Notes: generated from the sequence alone by a model not told the origin. 64,000 nucleotides of DNA from Streptomyces longisporoflavus (GCF_014649775.1 NZ_BMTR01000013.1:62001-126000); one strand, 5' to 3'. Positions 14,994-23,696 are shown, counted from the stretch's first letter. Translations and numbers: made by a program.

Positions 14994-15497
14994 ATGGCAT
15001 CACTCAACGTCGGCAATCTCGGTGAGTACTTGCGTGAGCAGAGGCGCAACGCGCAGCTCTCGCTCAGGCAGCTCGCCGACGCCGCCGGGGTGTCCAATCC
15101 GTATCTGAGCCAGATCGAGCGCGGCCTGCGCAAGCCCAGCGCGGACGTGCTGCAACAGGTGGCCAAGGCGCTGCGAATCTCCGCCGAGACGCTGTATGTC
15201 CGGGCCGGGATCCTCGACGAGAAGGAGCGGGACGAGCTGGAGACGCGCGCCGTCATCCTCGCCGACCCCTCCATCAACGAGCGGCAGAAGCAGGTCCTGT
15301 TGCAGATCTACGAGTCGTTCAGAAAAGAGAACGGCTTCGAGGTCTCCGGGTACTCGGACGACGGCGTCGATGGCGGCGGCGTCGATGGCGACCACGTCGA
15401 TGGCGCCCACGTCGTTGACGACACGGACACCACCGCTGACGGCCCCCGCACGGCCGACGGCAGTGCTGCCGACACCAGGGACCATCCCTCAAGCTGA
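14994..15497 (+). CDS. XRE-family helix-turn-helix regulator
   Basis: A 167-residue protein with an N-terminal XRE HTH: LGEYLREQRRNAQLSLRQLADAAGVSNPYLSQIERGLRKPSADVLQQVAKAL. It continues with ISAETLYVRAGIL, a region that may mediate oligomerisation, and ends in an acidic tail with Gly-Val-Asp repeats (DGVDGGGVDGDHVDGAHV). Streptomyces encode this protein just upstream of an HBHA-like gene, as here with a 24-bp gap, so the two are likely co-expressed. The perfect inverted repeat upstream suggests autoregulation. Confidence 0.88.
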   Translation: MASLNVGNLGEYLREQRRNAQLSLRQLADAAGVSNPYLSQIERGLRKPSADVLQQVAKALRISAETLYVRAGILDEKERDELETRAVILADPSINERQKQVLLQIYESFRKENGFEVSGYSDDGVDGGGVDGDHVDGAHVVDDTDTTADGPRTADGSAADTRDHPSS

Positions 15498-15521
15498 CGC
15501 GAATCCGGGAGGACCAGCACC

Positions 15522-16145
15522 ATGGCCATCAAGGACGACCTGCGCAACACCCTCACCGACACCACGCCCGCCTACTTCGTCGTCGGCACCGCCGATCTGG
15601 CGTTCCAGCAGGCGAAGAAGGTGCCGAGTGCCATCGAGCAGCTGATCGCCGAGGCACCGGCCCGTCTCGACGCCGTGCGCAACACCGACACGAAGGCCGT
15701 CCAGGACAAGGCCGTCGCCCGCGCCAAGGAGGCGCAGACGACCATCCAGGCCCGCTTCTCCGAGTTCCTCGGCACGCTCGACACGGACCTGAAGAAGCTG
15801 AGCGAGAGCGCCCAGGGCCTCGCCCTCAGCTCGGTCGGCGTCGCCGCCGAGTACGCCGTGAAGGCCCGCGAGAAGTACGAAGAGGTCGCCGAGCACGGCG
15901 AGCACGCCGTGCGGATCTGGCGCGGCGAGGCCGCCGAGGAGATCAACGAACTCGCCGTGGCCGTCGAGCCGGACGCGGACGAGAAGCCCGCTTCGGGGGA
16001 GTCGGCGTCCGCCGGTTCGCAGACGTCCGGTTCGCAGACCTCGGAGCCGCAGGCCGCCGCGGCCGCTGAGAAGAAGCCCGCCGCGAAGAAGGCTCCGGCC
16101 GCCCGTAAGCCGGCGGCGAAGAAGACCACGCCGCCGGCCAAGTAA
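15522..16145 (+). CDS. heparin-binding haemagglutinin (HBHA)-like protein
   Basis: A 207-residue protein without a signal peptide. The N-terminal 130 residues are predicted helical coiled coil (AFQQAKKVPSAIEQLIAEAP, then ARAKEAQTTIQARFSEFL). The C-terminus is a lysine-alanine-proline tail (KKPAAKKAPAARKPAAKK), as in mycobacterial HBHA, where it binds sulphated sugars. Streptomyces homologues are thought to act at the cell surface or in aggregation; the role is not established. A Ser/Gln spacer (SASAGSQTSGSQTSEPQ) precedes the tail. Confidence 0.8.
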   Translation: MAIKDDLRNTLTDTTPAYFVVGTADLAFQQAKKVPSAIEQLIAEAPARLDAVRNTDTKAVQDKAVARAKEAQTTIQARFSEFLGTLDTDLKKLSESAQGLALSSVGVAAEYAVKAREKYEEVAEHGEHAVRIWRGEAAEEINELAVAVEPDADEKPASGESASAGSQTSGSQTSEPQAAAAAEKKPAAKKAPAARKPAAKKTTPPAK

Positions 16146-16244
16146 GGCTGATCAGACGGAGGGGGCGGGCCGGGCACTCTGGAAGTGTCCGGCCCGTTCT
16201 CCGGGTAGCGGGTACGGTGTGCGCGTACTCAAGAGCCGAGACTG

Positions 16245-16598
16245 GTGGTGGACGTAGTGCTGATGCAGGGGTTCGCAAACTTCATGTGGCTGCTGTCGTT
16301 GGCGCTGATCGTCTTCAGCGGCTTCGCGCTCCTGGACGCGGCCATCCGGCGTGAGGACGCCTATCGCGCCGCGGACAAGAAGACCAAGCCGTTCTGGCTG
16401 ATCATCCTCGGCCTGGCCTTCATCGTGAACCTGATCTTCAACATCCTGTCGTTCCTGCCGATCATCGGGCTCATCGCGACCATCGTCTACATGGTCGACG
16501 TGCGGCCCGCGCTGCGACAGATCACCGGCGGAGGCGGCGGCCGCCGAGGCGGCTCCAGCAGCGACGGCCCGTACGGCCCGTACAACGGCGGCCGCTGA
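16245..16598 (+). CDS. DUF2516-family small membrane protein
   Basis: A 117-residue protein with three hydrophobic segments: FANFMWLLSLALIVFSGFALL, PFWLIILGLAFIVNLIFNIL and LPIIGLIATIVYMV. A Gly-Arg-rich cytoplasmic tail ends GPYGPYNGGR. This is the layout of the DUF2516 family of actinobacteria; no function is known. Two adjacent GTG codons (16245 and 16248) and ATG 16263 could all start it. It is followed at once by the common Streptomyces intergenic repeat. Confidence 0.8.
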   Translation: MVDVVLMQGFANFMWLLSLALIVFSGFALLDAAIRREDAYRAADKKTKPFWLIILGLAFIVNLIFNILSFLPIIGLIATIVYMVDVRPALRQITGGGGGRRGGSSSDGPYGPYNGGR

Positions 16599-16600
16599 CA

Positions 16601-16650
16601 GCGCCCCGTAAGGGGCGCGGGGAGCTGCGCGCCCAGCCCCCACCGCCCCG
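16601..16650. repeat. common Streptomyces intergenic repeat element
   Basis: The sequence contains GCGCCCC, GTAA, GGGGCGC followed by GGGGAGCTGCGCG and a C-rich tail. This is the familiar dispersed Streptomyces intergenic element (GGGGCGCGGGGA-CTGCGCG type). It follows the stop of the DUF2516 gene by 2 bp, and its 7-bp stem probably serves as that gene's terminator. Identification is from memory of the pattern. Confidence 0.75.
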
Positions 16651-16739
16651 CGGACGCATCACAGCGCCGCACGCACCACGCGGCACCGCACCGCACCGGC
16701 ACAGCAACGCACCGCACCTCCGGCGGAACGCCACACTCG

Positions 16740-18098
16740 CTAGACGTCGCGATCAAGCAGCAGCACGGCCACATCGTCGGTCAGGTCGCCGCCGTTCAGC
16801 TCCCGCACCTCGTTCACCGCGGCTTCGAGCAGCTCGTCGCCGCGCAGGCCCGCGGCGATCTGGCGGCGCACCATCTCCACCATGCCGTCCTGCCCCAGAC
16901 GCTGGTTGCCCTCGCCGATGCGGCCCTCTATCAGGCCGTCCGTGTAGAGCATCAGGCTCCACTTGCCGCCGAGCTCCACCTGGCGCCGCGGCCAGCGGGC
17001 GTTGGGCAGGAGCCCGAGCGCGGGACCGTTGTTCTCGTACGGCAGCAGCTCGGCGAGACGGCCGTCGCGCGCGATCAGCGGGGACGGGTGGCCGGCCAGG
17101 CAGAGCCCGGCGCGGCGGCCGTCCGGCGCGATGTCGACCGTGCACAGCGTCGCGAAGATCTCGTCGTCGGCGCGCTCGTGCTCCAGAACCTTCTGCAGGG
17201 TGCTGAGCAGCTCGTCGCCGCACAGGCCCGCGAAGGTCAGCGTCCGCCAGGCGATGCGCAGCTCCACGCCGAGCGCGGCCTCGTCGGGGCCGTGGCCGCA
17301 GACGTCGCCGATCATGACGTGCACGGAGCCGTCGGGGGTGCGCACGGTGTCATAGAAGTCCCCGCCGAGCAGCGCCCGCGAACGACCGGGGCGGTAGCGC
17401 GAGGCGAACCGCAGCGGTGATCCGTCGAGCAGCGGCGTCGGCAGCAGGCCGCGCTCCAGGCGGGCGTTCTCCTGGGCCCGCAGGCGTGACTCCGTCAGCT
17501 GGCGCTGGGCGGCGTCCGCGCGCTTGCGCTCCACGGCGTACCGAATGGCGCGGCTCAGGAGCCGTCCGTCCAGTTCGTCACGGAAGAGATAGTCCTGGGC
17601 GCCGACCCGCACGGCCTCCGCGCCGCCCTCGGTGTCGCCGCTCGCGGTGAGCGCGAGCACGGCGTGCCGGGGCGCGAGGCGAAGGACGTGCTTGAGCGTG
17701 GCGAGCTCGTCCTCTTCCTCCTCGGGGGAGGCGGCGGGGACCGCGAGGGTCAGGTCGAGCAGGATGCAGTGCACGTCGTCGGTGAGCAGCCGCTCGGCCT
17801 CGGTGAGGTTGCGGGCGGTGCGGACCCTGATGGGCTTGCCCGCGGAGTCGAGCATCTGCGGGACGCTCAGGGAGCCCACCGGGTCGTCCTCGATCACCAG
17901 GAGGCTGAGGCCGGGGCCGCTGCCCGTCTGCTTGTCCGCGTCCCTGGACACGGGCGTGCGTACGGGCTCCACGGATGCGGGCACGGGTTCGGGCGCCGGC
18001 AGGGGTGCGGGCGCGGGCGCGGGTGACGTCGGCAGAGCTTGAGCCTGACCGCCTTCCGCGGCCGGGATCGCTCTCTGCCGCGGTATGGGTACGGGCAT
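16740..18098 (-). CDS. receiver-PP2C fusion: SpoIIE-type serine phosphatase
   Basis: ATG at 18098 (MPVPIPRQ) is preferred because GGAAGGA lies upstream; a longer frame adds 35 low-quality residues. After a Pro-Ala-rich start, a response-regulator receiver domain follows (LSLLVIEDDPVGSL, phospho-acceptor in HCILLDLTLAVP, and LALTASGD). A coiled-coil (RQLTESRLRAQENARLERGLLP) links to a PP2C/SpoIIE phosphatase domain with metal-binding ALLGGDFYDTV and VHVMIGDVCGHGPDEAALG. Such proteins dephosphorylate anti-anti-sigma factors in response to a sensor kinase. No cognate kinase or anti-sigma gene is adjacent. Confidence 0.92.
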   Translation of the reverse strand: MPVPIPRQRAIPAAEGGQAQALPTSPAPAPAPLPAPEPVPASVEPVRTPVSRDADKQTGSGPGLSLLVIEDDPVGSLSVPQMLDSAGKPIRVRTARNLTEAERLLTDDVHCILLDLTLAVPAASPEEEEDELATLKHVLRLAPRHAVLALTASGDTEGGAEAVRVGAQDYLFRDELDGRLLSRAIRYAVERKRADAAQRQLTESRLRAQENARLERGLLPTPLLDGSPLRFASRYRPGRSRALLGGDFYDTVRTPDGSVHVMIGDVCGHGPDEAALGVELRIAWRTLTFAGLCGDELLSTLQKVLEHERADDEIFATLCTVDIAPDGRRAGLCLAGHPSPLIARDGRLAELLPYENNGPALGLLPNARWPRRQVELGGKWSLMLYTDGLIEGRIGEGNQRLGQDGMVEMVRRQIAAGLRGDELLEAAVNEVRELNGGDLTDDVAVLLLDRDV

Positions 18099-18420
18099 GG
18101 CTTCGGTTTCCTTCCCTCCCCCCGAGGGCACGGTGGGTCGACGGTCGAACGCTCCACCGACGGGGACCATAGCGGTAGGCGCCACCCGATTGGAATGGCG
18201 CACGGCAAACAGCCACCGTCATATGCCGCGACAAGGACCGCAATTGGGCACGTCAGGTCCCGACCGGGATGACGAACATCACGCCCGGAGGGTTGAGCGG
18301 CCGTCCGCGGGGTGCGGTGGATCACATGACGTACGGCACAGGACCGTCCGCCCTGTGCCGTACCGCCGCTCGTGCCGCTGCTCGCGCCGCCTCGTACCGC
18401 TGCTCGCCCCGCCCCATGCG
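18099..18420. other. 322-bp gap between phosphatase and NlpC/P60 genes
   Basis: This gap should contain the promoter of the leftward receiver-phosphatase gene. The one clear structure is an inverted repeat at 18331-18363, with arms GTACGGCACAGG and CCTGTGCCGTAC around 9 nt. It lies too far from either gene to assign with confidence; it may be a second terminator downstream of the NlpC gene. I see no coding sequence with Streptomyces-like codon use. Confidence 0.6.
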
Positions 18421-18445
18421 GGGGCCGCGTGGAGCCCGCGGCCCC
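18421..18445 (-). terminator. hairpin at the 3' end of the NlpC/P60 gene
   Basis: Arms GGGGCCGCG and CGCGGCCCC enclose 7 nt. The stem abuts the stop codon of the leftward NlpC/P60 gene, so it is a plausible intrinsic terminator without a U tract, as is usual in this genus. Confidence 0.65.
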
Positions 18446-19494
18446 TACTTGTCGGGCCGCACGACCCCGAGGATCCGCATCGATCCGGCCCCCGCGACGG
18501 TGACATCGCGCCCCGGCCGCGGCGCGTGCACGATCGCGCCGTCGCCCACGTACATCCCGACATGGCTGGCGTCCGCGTGATAAATGATCAGGTCGCCGGG
18601 GCGCATGTTCTTGATGTCGATGTGCGGCAGCTGCTTCCACTGCTCCTGTGAAGTGCGCGGAATCCCCTTGCCGGCGGCGGCCCAGGCCTTGGACGTGAGC
18701 CCGGAGCAGTCGTACGACGACGGGCCCTCGGCGCCCCAGACGTACGGCTTGCCGATCTGGGCGGTGGCGAACTCGACGGCCTTCTTGCCGGGTCCGCTCG
18801 CCTTGCCCTTGATGTCCTCCAGGACGCCCGAACTCACCCAGGCCGACTGCTTCTTGAGCTGGGCCTCCTCCTCGAGCTTCCGGAGCCGCTCGAGCTCCTC
18901 CTTCTCGAGCTCCGACTCCATCTTCTCGGCGGCCGCGATCTTCTTCTTGATCTTCTTCTTCGACGCGGCCTTCGCCTTGCGGTTCTCTTCGAGCTTCTTC
19001 CACTGGGCGGTGGCGTCCTTGGCGTATATCCGCAGGTCTTCCTGCGTCCGCTCCAGCTCGGTCAGCATGCCCTTGGTGGCCTTGTGGCCCTGCCGCATCC
19101 GCCCTGCGCTGTCCAGGAACTCCTGCGGATCGTCGCTCAGCATCAGCCGGGCCTCGGAGGAGACTCCGCCGCTGCGGTACTGCTCGCGGGCGGCGGCGCC
19201 CGCGCGGGACTTGAGCTTGTTCAGCTTCTGCTGGCCCTTGGTGATGGACCGGGCGAGCTTCACGATCTGCTTGGACTGCTTCTCGCTCTTCTCCTCCGCG
19301 GCGTTGTACGCGTCGGTGGCGACGCCCGCGTCGTGATAGAGCTTCTCGATCTCTTTTCGCAGGTCCTCAAGGGACTTGGTGGTGCCGGGCGTTGGCTTCG
19401 CCGGGCTCGCATAGGCCGTGGCGGGAGTGCTCAGCACCGCCGCCGCGCAGATCAGCGCCAGGCCAGCCATAGTCGAACTCCGCTTGCCGGTCAC
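18445..19494 (-). CDS. secreted NlpC/P60 peptidoglycan hydrolase with coiled coil
   Basis: GTG at 19494 is preferred because it follows a GGGGGAG ribosome-binding site and places the signal peptide first (KRSSTMAGLALICAAAVLSTPATAYASPA, cleavage after AYA). A long coiled-coil region of about 190 residues, very rich in Lys and Glu, follows. The C-terminal 120 residues are NlpC/P60: catalytic cysteine in SSYDCSGLTSKAW, histidine in DASHVGMYVGDG, third residue in IVHAPRPG. The architecture matches RipA-like endopeptidases that cleave D-Glu-mDAP/LL-Dpm peptides during growth or sporulation. The coiled coil probably keeps the enzyme inactive or links it to a partner such as FtsX. Confidence 0.92.
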   Translation of the reverse strand: MTGKRSSTMAGLALICAAAVLSTPATAYASPAKPTPGTTKSLEDLRKEIEKLYHDAGVATDAYNAAEEKSEKQSKQIVKLARSITKGQQKLNKLKSRAGAAAREQYRSGGVSSEARLMLSDDPQEFLDSAGRMRQGHKATKGMLTELERTQEDLRIYAKDATAQWKKLEENRKAKAASKKKIKKKIAAAEKMESELEKEELERLRKLEEEAQLKKQSAWVSSGVLEDIKGKASGPGKKAVEFATAQIGKPYVWGAEGPSSYDCSGLTSKAWAAAGKGIPRTSQEQWKQLPHIDIKNMRPGDLIIYHADASHVGMYVGDGAIVHAPRPGRDVTVAGAGSMRILGVVRPDK

Positions 19495-19519
19495 GTCCGC
19501 CTCCCCCAGGAGCTGATTT

Positions 19520-19538
19520 ACCGTCAGTAACTTACGGT
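19520..19538. promoter_or_regulatory. inverted repeat upstream of the NlpC/P60 gene
   Basis: ACCGT and ACGGT flank 9 bp, 26 bp before the GTG start. The symmetry is short and might be an operator or a leader hairpin. I looked for a c-di-AMP riboswitch, often found before cell-wall hydrolase genes in Streptomyces, and did not recognise one here. Confidence 0.3.
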
Positions 19539-19721
19539 TGCCATCGGGGATGGTGCCATGCCGACGCGCAATCCGACAGAGCGCGACGGCAACTCCGATC
19601 CCCACCGCCACATGTGACGAACGGCACCCTGAGATCGTTCCCTTTCCGGCGCGTCGCGCGCGGAGTTCACCCGCCGCCGCCTCGCGATTTCACCCGTAGG
19701 CACCCCGCGATTTCACCCCCG

Positions 19722-20519
19722 TCATCCCTGACGCGGCGCCAGCGCCTCCCATCGCACCGTCACTTCGCCCTGCCGCCACCGGGTCTCCCGGTCCAGCACG
19801 GGCCAGTCCGCGGCCAGTTCCCGCACCGTCCTGATCCAGCGCTGCCGGGCGCCGTACGAGGCGTAGGGCGCTGCGGCGGCCCAGGCCCGGTCGAAGTCGC
19901 GCAGGAACGCGTGCACCGGTTCGCCCGGTACGTTCCGGTGGATCAGCGCCTTGGGCAGGCGCTCGGCGAGGTCGGATGGCCGGTCGAGCGAGCCGAGGCG
20001 GGTCGCGAAGGTCACCGAGCGCGGACCGCCCGGCCCGAGCGCGACCCAGACGTGCCGCCGCCCGATCTCGTCGCACGTCCCCTCGACGAGGAGCCCGCCG
20101 GGCGCGAGCCGTCCGCACAGCCGTTCCCACACGGCGGCGACCTGCTCCTCGTCGTACTGCCGGAGGACGTTCGCCGCGCGGATCAGCGCGGGCCTGCCCG
20201 GCAGCGGGACCTCGAAGCCGCCGTGCCGGAAGGCGAGCCCTTCCCTCTCGTACGGCTTCGCCGCCGCGACCCGCGCCGGATCGATCTCGACGCCGACCAC
20301 GCGCGCGTGCGGTGCCGCGGCCCGGAGCCGGACGAGCAGTTCGGCGGCCGTCCAGGGGGCGGCTCCGTAGCCGAGGTCGACGGCGACGGGATCGGGGGAG
20401 CGCCGCAGCTCCGCGCCGTGCGTCGCGGCGATCCAGCGGTCCATGCGGCGCAGCCGGTTGGGGTTGGTGGTCCCGCGCGTCACCGTTCCCACGGGGCGGG
20501 AAGGGGTGCGGGAGGCCAT
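19722..20519 (-). CDS. class I SAM-dependent methyltransferase
   Basis: A 265-residue Rossmann-fold protein. The SAM-binding region is VAVDLGYGAAPWTAAELLVRL, with the acidic residue ending the second strand in VVGVEIDPARVAAA. The next motif is PALIRAANVLRQYDEEQV. The family is uncharacterised; nothing in the neighbourhood (it sits between a hydrolase gene and mshA) gives the substrate. Its start is ATG at 20519, divergent from mshA with 247 bp between. Confidence 0.85.
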   Translation of the reverse strand: MASRTPSRPVGTVTRGTTNPNRLRRMDRWIAATHGAELRRSPDPVAVDLGYGAAPWTAAELLVRLRAAAPHARVVGVEIDPARVAAAKPYEREGLAFRHGGFEVPLPGRPALIRAANVLRQYDEEQVAAVWERLCGRLAPGGLLVEGTCDEIGRRHVWVALGPGGPRSVTFATRLGSLDRPSDLAERLPKALIHRNVPGEPVHAFLRDFDRAWAAAAPYASYGARQRWIRTVRELAADWPVLDRETRWRQGEVTVRWEALAPRQG

Positions 20520-20657
20520 GGTCAGAAGGGTATGCGCCGTGGTGGCGGGGTACTCGTCGAGGCTGGTCGGAGCGGACGCCGGTCGCGGGTCAAGGCGCTG
20601 GTGAGGTCATCGGCCGAGTCATTGGTTGAGCAGTAGCCGGTAATGATTTGGCAAAGA

Positions 20658-20684
20658 GGAAATGGAGTTGCGCCTTCCGATGTT
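20658..20684 (+). promoter_or_regulatory. sigma-R-like promoter of mshA
   Basis: A GGAAAT box is followed after 18 bp by GTT, close to the sigma-R consensus GGGAAT-N18/19-GTT. It lies about 83 bp before the mshA start. Sigma-R responds to thiol oxidation and is known to drive mycothiol synthesis in Streptomyces, so the position makes sense. Confidence 0.6.
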
Positions 20685-20766
20685 CTCCCCCTGGAGGACC
20701 GTGCACGCCCTCCCTTGAGGCATGCCCGCTAAGCCGTGACCGCGCGCACACCAGGAGGACCGCCTC

Positions 20767-22113
20767 GTGAGCCAGTACGTGACAAGGCTCGGCCGTCGCT
20801 CGCCGGCGGCGCCCGGCAGGCTCCGGCTCCCCGGTGCGAACCGGCGTCCGCGTCGGGTGGCCATGCTCAGCGTGCACACGTCCCCGCTGCACCAGCCCGG
20901 CACGGGCGACGCGGGCGGCATGAACGTCTACATCGTGGAGCTGGCCAAACGCCTCGCGGCGATCAACATCGAGGTCGAGATCTTCACGCGCTCGACGACA
21001 GGGGCGCTGCCGCCCTCCGTCGAACTCGCCCCCGGTGTCCTCGTGCGCCACGTGGACGCGGGCCCGTACGAGGGCCTGGCGAAGGAGGAGCTGCCCGCCC
21101 AGCTCTGTGCCTTCACGCACGGCGTGATGCAGGCGTGGGCGGGCCACCGCCCCGGCTACTACGACCTCGTCCACTCGCACTACTGGCTCAGCGGCCACGT
21201 CGGCTGGCTGGCCGCCGAGCGCTGGGGCGTACCGCTCGTGCACGCCATGCACACGATGGCCAAGGTCAAGAACGCCGCCCTCGCGGAGGGCGACACCCCG
21301 GAGCCCGCGGCGCGCGTGATCGGCGAGACGCAGATCGTGCGCGCCGCCGACCGTCTCATCGCCAACACCTCCGAAGAGGCCGACGAGCTCGTACGCCACT
21401 ACGAAGCCGAGGTGGGCAAGGTCGCCGTCGTCCACCCCGGCGTGAACCTCGACCGCTTCCGCCCCGCCGACGGCCGCGCGGCGGCCCGGCAGCGTCTGGG
21501 CCTCCCGCAGGGCGCCCTCGTCCCGCTCTTCGCGGGCCGCATCCAGCCCCTGAAGGCGCCGGACGTGCTGCTCCGCGCGGTGGCGGAGCTCCTGGACCAG
21601 CGCCCCGGGCTCCGCTCGAACATCGTCGTACCCGTGGTGGGCGGCCCGAGCGGCAGCGGGCTCGCGAAGCCGGAGGGGTTGCAGAAGCTGGCCGCCAGGC
21701 TGGGCATCGCGGACGTGGTCCGCTTCCAGCCGCCGGTGGGCCAGGAGCAGCTCGCGGACTGGTTCAGGGCGGCCTCGGTCCTGGTGATGCCCTCGTACAG
21801 CGAGTCCTTCGGCCTGGTGGCGATAGAGGCCCAGGCGGCGGGCACGCCGGTTCTCGCGGCGTCGGTGGGCGGTCTGCCGGTCGCCGTGCGCGACGGGGTG
21901 ACGGGCTTCCTGGTCGACGGCCACGAACCGGCCCACTACGCGCGCGTGCTGCGCGATTTCGCCGAGACCCCGCACCTCGTGGACCGCATGGGCGAGGCGG
22001 CGGCCCTGCACGCGCAGTCCTTCGGCTGGGACACGGCGGCGTCGGCCACGGCGGACGTGTACACGGCGGCGGTGCACGAGCACAGGCGTCGCGTACGCTC
22101 GCATCATGGCTGA
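20767..22113 (+). CDS. mshA: D-inositol-3-phosphate glycosyltransferase (mycothiol synthesis)
   Basis: A 448-residue GT4-family GT-B enzyme. The N-terminal part has HTSPLHQPGTGDAGGMNVYIVELAKRL, the UDP-GlcNAc/acceptor loop typical of MshA, and YDLVHSHYWLSG. The C-terminal part has VHPGVNLDRFRP, the sugar-nucleotide site PLFAGRIQPLKAPDVL, and the EX7E-type SYSESFGLVAIEAQAAGTPV. MshA joins GlcNAc to inositol-3-phosphate, the first step of mycothiol synthesis. The GTG start follows an AGGAGG ribosome-binding site by about 8 bp. It overlaps the YbjN gene by 8 bp, so the two are coupled. A sigma-R-like promoter lies upstream. Confidence 0.97.
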   Translation: MSQYVTRLGRRSPAAPGRLRLPGANRRPRRVAMLSVHTSPLHQPGTGDAGGMNVYIVELAKRLAAINIEVEIFTRSTTGALPPSVELAPGVLVRHVDAGPYEGLAKEELPAQLCAFTHGVMQAWAGHRPGYYDLVHSHYWLSGHVGWLAAERWGVPLVHAMHTMAKVKNAALAEGDTPEPAARVIGETQIVRAADRLIANTSEEADELVRHYEAEVGKVAVVHPGVNLDRFRPADGRAAARQRLGLPQGALVPLFAGRIQPLKAPDVLLRAVAELLDQRPGLRSNIVVPVVGGPSGSGLAKPEGLQKLAARLGIADVVRFQPPVGQEQLADWFRAASVLVMPSYSESFGLVAIEAQAAGTPVLAASVGGLPVAVRDGVTGFLVDGHEPAHYARVLRDFAETPHLVDRMGEAAALHAQSFGWDTAASATADVYTAAVHEHRRRVRSHHG

Positions 22114-22609
22114 TCAGGCTGACGACGCCGCGACCGCGATCATCGAGCAGACGCTGAACGAGGCGGAGCTGGAGTGGGAAAGCCCTGAGAGCGGCTCCTA
22201 CGTGGTGACGCTGCCGGGCACCCGCAAACTGTCGACGACGCTCTCCCTCAGGCTCGGCAAGCACGCCCTCTCCCTGACGGCGTTCGTGATCCGGCACCCC
22301 GACGAGAACGACGCGGCGGTCCACCGCTGGCTCCTTGAGCGCAACCTGCGCCTGTACGGCGTGAGTTACGCGATCGACTCCCTCGGCGACATCTACCTCA
22401 CCGCCAAGCTCCCGCTCTCGGCGGTCACCCCGGACGAGCTCGACCGCCTCCTCGGCTCGGTCCTGGAGAACGCGGACGGCTCCTTCAACACGCTCCTGGA
22501 GCTGGGTTTCGCGTCGGCCATCCGCAAGGAGTACGCGTGGCGGGTGTCGCGCGGCGAGTCCACGCGGAACCTGGACGCGTTCACTCATCTGACCCGGCCG
22601 CAGGACTAG
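22106..22609 (+). CDS. YbjN-domain protein
   Basis: A 167-residue protein with the type III secretion chaperone-like YbjN fold: ELEWESPESGSYVVTLPG, LSLRLGKHALSLTAFVIRHPDEN and a core strand DIYLTAKLPLSAV. The function of YbjN proteins in actinobacteria is not known. The start overlaps the end of mshA, and this linkage is conserved in Streptomyces. A role in mycothiol metabolism is an inference from that linkage alone. Confidence 0.85.
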   Translation: MADQADDAATAIIEQTLNEAELEWESPESGSYVVTLPGTRKLSTTLSLRLGKHALSLTAFVIRHPDENDAAVHRWLLERNLRLYGVSYAIDSLGDIYLTAKLPLSAVTPDELDRLLGSVLENADGSFNTLLELGFASAIRKEYAWRVSRGESTRNLDAFTHLTRPQD

Positions 22610-22826
22610 TTCCGCCGAAGCGATCAGGCCCTGCGGGACATCTTCCCCGTGCAGGGCGCCCGTGGGTTCGCCTTGCTCCTGGCATACGCGCCTGGCACGG
22701 GCCATTCCGGCCCAAGATGCGCGGTATGTCGCCAACCGTGGGTGACTGCGTGACTGCACCACGTACTTCGGCTACATAGGAGGACTGGGACGCGGGGGCG
22801 TTGGTGCGTGATGGGGGGTTGGCCAA

Positions 22827-23045
22827 GTGGTGCTGACGATCGATCTCGCGGTTCTGCTGGCTGTCGTCATCTACTTGCTGTGGCGCAGACGCGTACAGGC
22901 CCGAAGCCGGCTCGACACGGGGCTGACCATGGCCGTCGTCCTGGTCTTCGGGGTGCTGATCGCCCCGACCGCCTTCGGGCACGGGATCATGAACGCCGTG
23001 AGCGACGTCGCGCAGGGCATCTCGAATGTGGGCGCCGGCCCCTGA
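22827..23045 (+). CDS. small membrane protein of unknown function
   Basis: A 72-residue protein with two hydrophobic segments (IDLAVLLAVVIYLLWRR and GLTMAVVLVFGVLIAPTAFG) separated by a basic loop. Two in-frame GTG codons at 22827 and 22830 could start it. Codon use is normal for this genome. I recognise no family. It ends 1 bp before the convergent TetR gene stop. It may be a real small protein or a modulator of a neighbour, but nothing shows which. Confidence 0.55.
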   Translation: MVLTIDLAVLLAVVIYLLWRRRVQARSRLDTGLTMAVVLVFGVLIAPTAFGHGIMNAVSDVAQGISNVGAGP

Positions 23046-23696
23046 TCAGCCCCGGTCCGGCGCGGTGGCGATCGGGTCTTTCACGGGGTCTCCCACGGCC
23101 CCTCCCGTGGCCCTGCGGACGGCGCTTGCCACGCGTTCCGCCGCGTCGGCGAACTGCGCGGGGTCCTCGCCGTCCAGGAGGGCCGCGCCGATGTGCTCGT
23201 TGAGGACACGGAGGGCGCCGGAGGCCGCCGCGGCGTGCAGGCGCACCTGGAGGTCGTCGGCCGGGAGGTCGAGACGCTTCGCGATGATCCCGGCCATCTC
23301 GCGCTCCACCTGGTCACAGGCCATCAACCAGGCGGTACGCAGGGGCGGTTCCGTGTCGGCGAGACGGATCATCCGCATCGCGAGCGCGTTGTCGGCGATC
23401 TCGACGGGGTCGGCCTCACGGTGGAACCGGATCGCCTCCGCGCTGAAGTGCTCTTCGAGCGAGAGATCCGCGGGCCAGCCGCGCAGCGTGCGCATCTCCC
23501 ATGCGACGCCTCGGGACACGATGGGCTCGGCGCAGCTCTCCTTGCTGCGGAAGTGGCGCCAGATCGTACGGGTGGACAGGCCCACCGCCTCCGCGATCTG
23601 ATCACCGCTGGTGGCGTCCACGCCCTGCTCCCAGAACAGCCGCGACGCCTCCCGGGAGATCTCCAGGCGCAGCCGGTCACGGCGCTGCTCCTTCAT
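23046..23696 (-). CDS. TetR-family transcriptional regulator
   Basis: ATG at 23696 (MKEQRRDRLRLEI) is preferred: GGAGG lies about 10 bp upstream, and a longer frame starts inside the palindrome. The protein is about 216 residues. The HTH is EASRLFWEQGVDATSGDQIAEAVGLS, then TRTIWRHFRSKESC. The C-terminal domain is the ligand-binding half. It lies downstream of the DUF3159 gene on the same strand, and both promoters hold TCACT/AGTGA palindromes. This suggests autoregulation together with control of DUF3159. Confidence 0.9.
   Translation of the reverse strand: MKEQRRDRLRLEISREASRLFWEQGVDATSGDQIAEAVGLSTRTIWRHFRSKESCAEPIVSRGVAWEMRTLRGWPADLSLEEHFSAEAIRFHREADPVEIADNALAMRMIRLADTEPPLRTAWLMACDQVEREMAGIIAKRLDLPADDLQVRLHAAAASGALRVLNEHIGAALLDGEDPAQFADAAERVASAVRRATGGAVGDPVKDPIATAPDRG

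Noticed and set aside
19500..19721. c-di-AMP riboswitch before the NlpC/P60 gene
   Set aside because: No conserved ydaO-type core could be recognised in the short region upstream.
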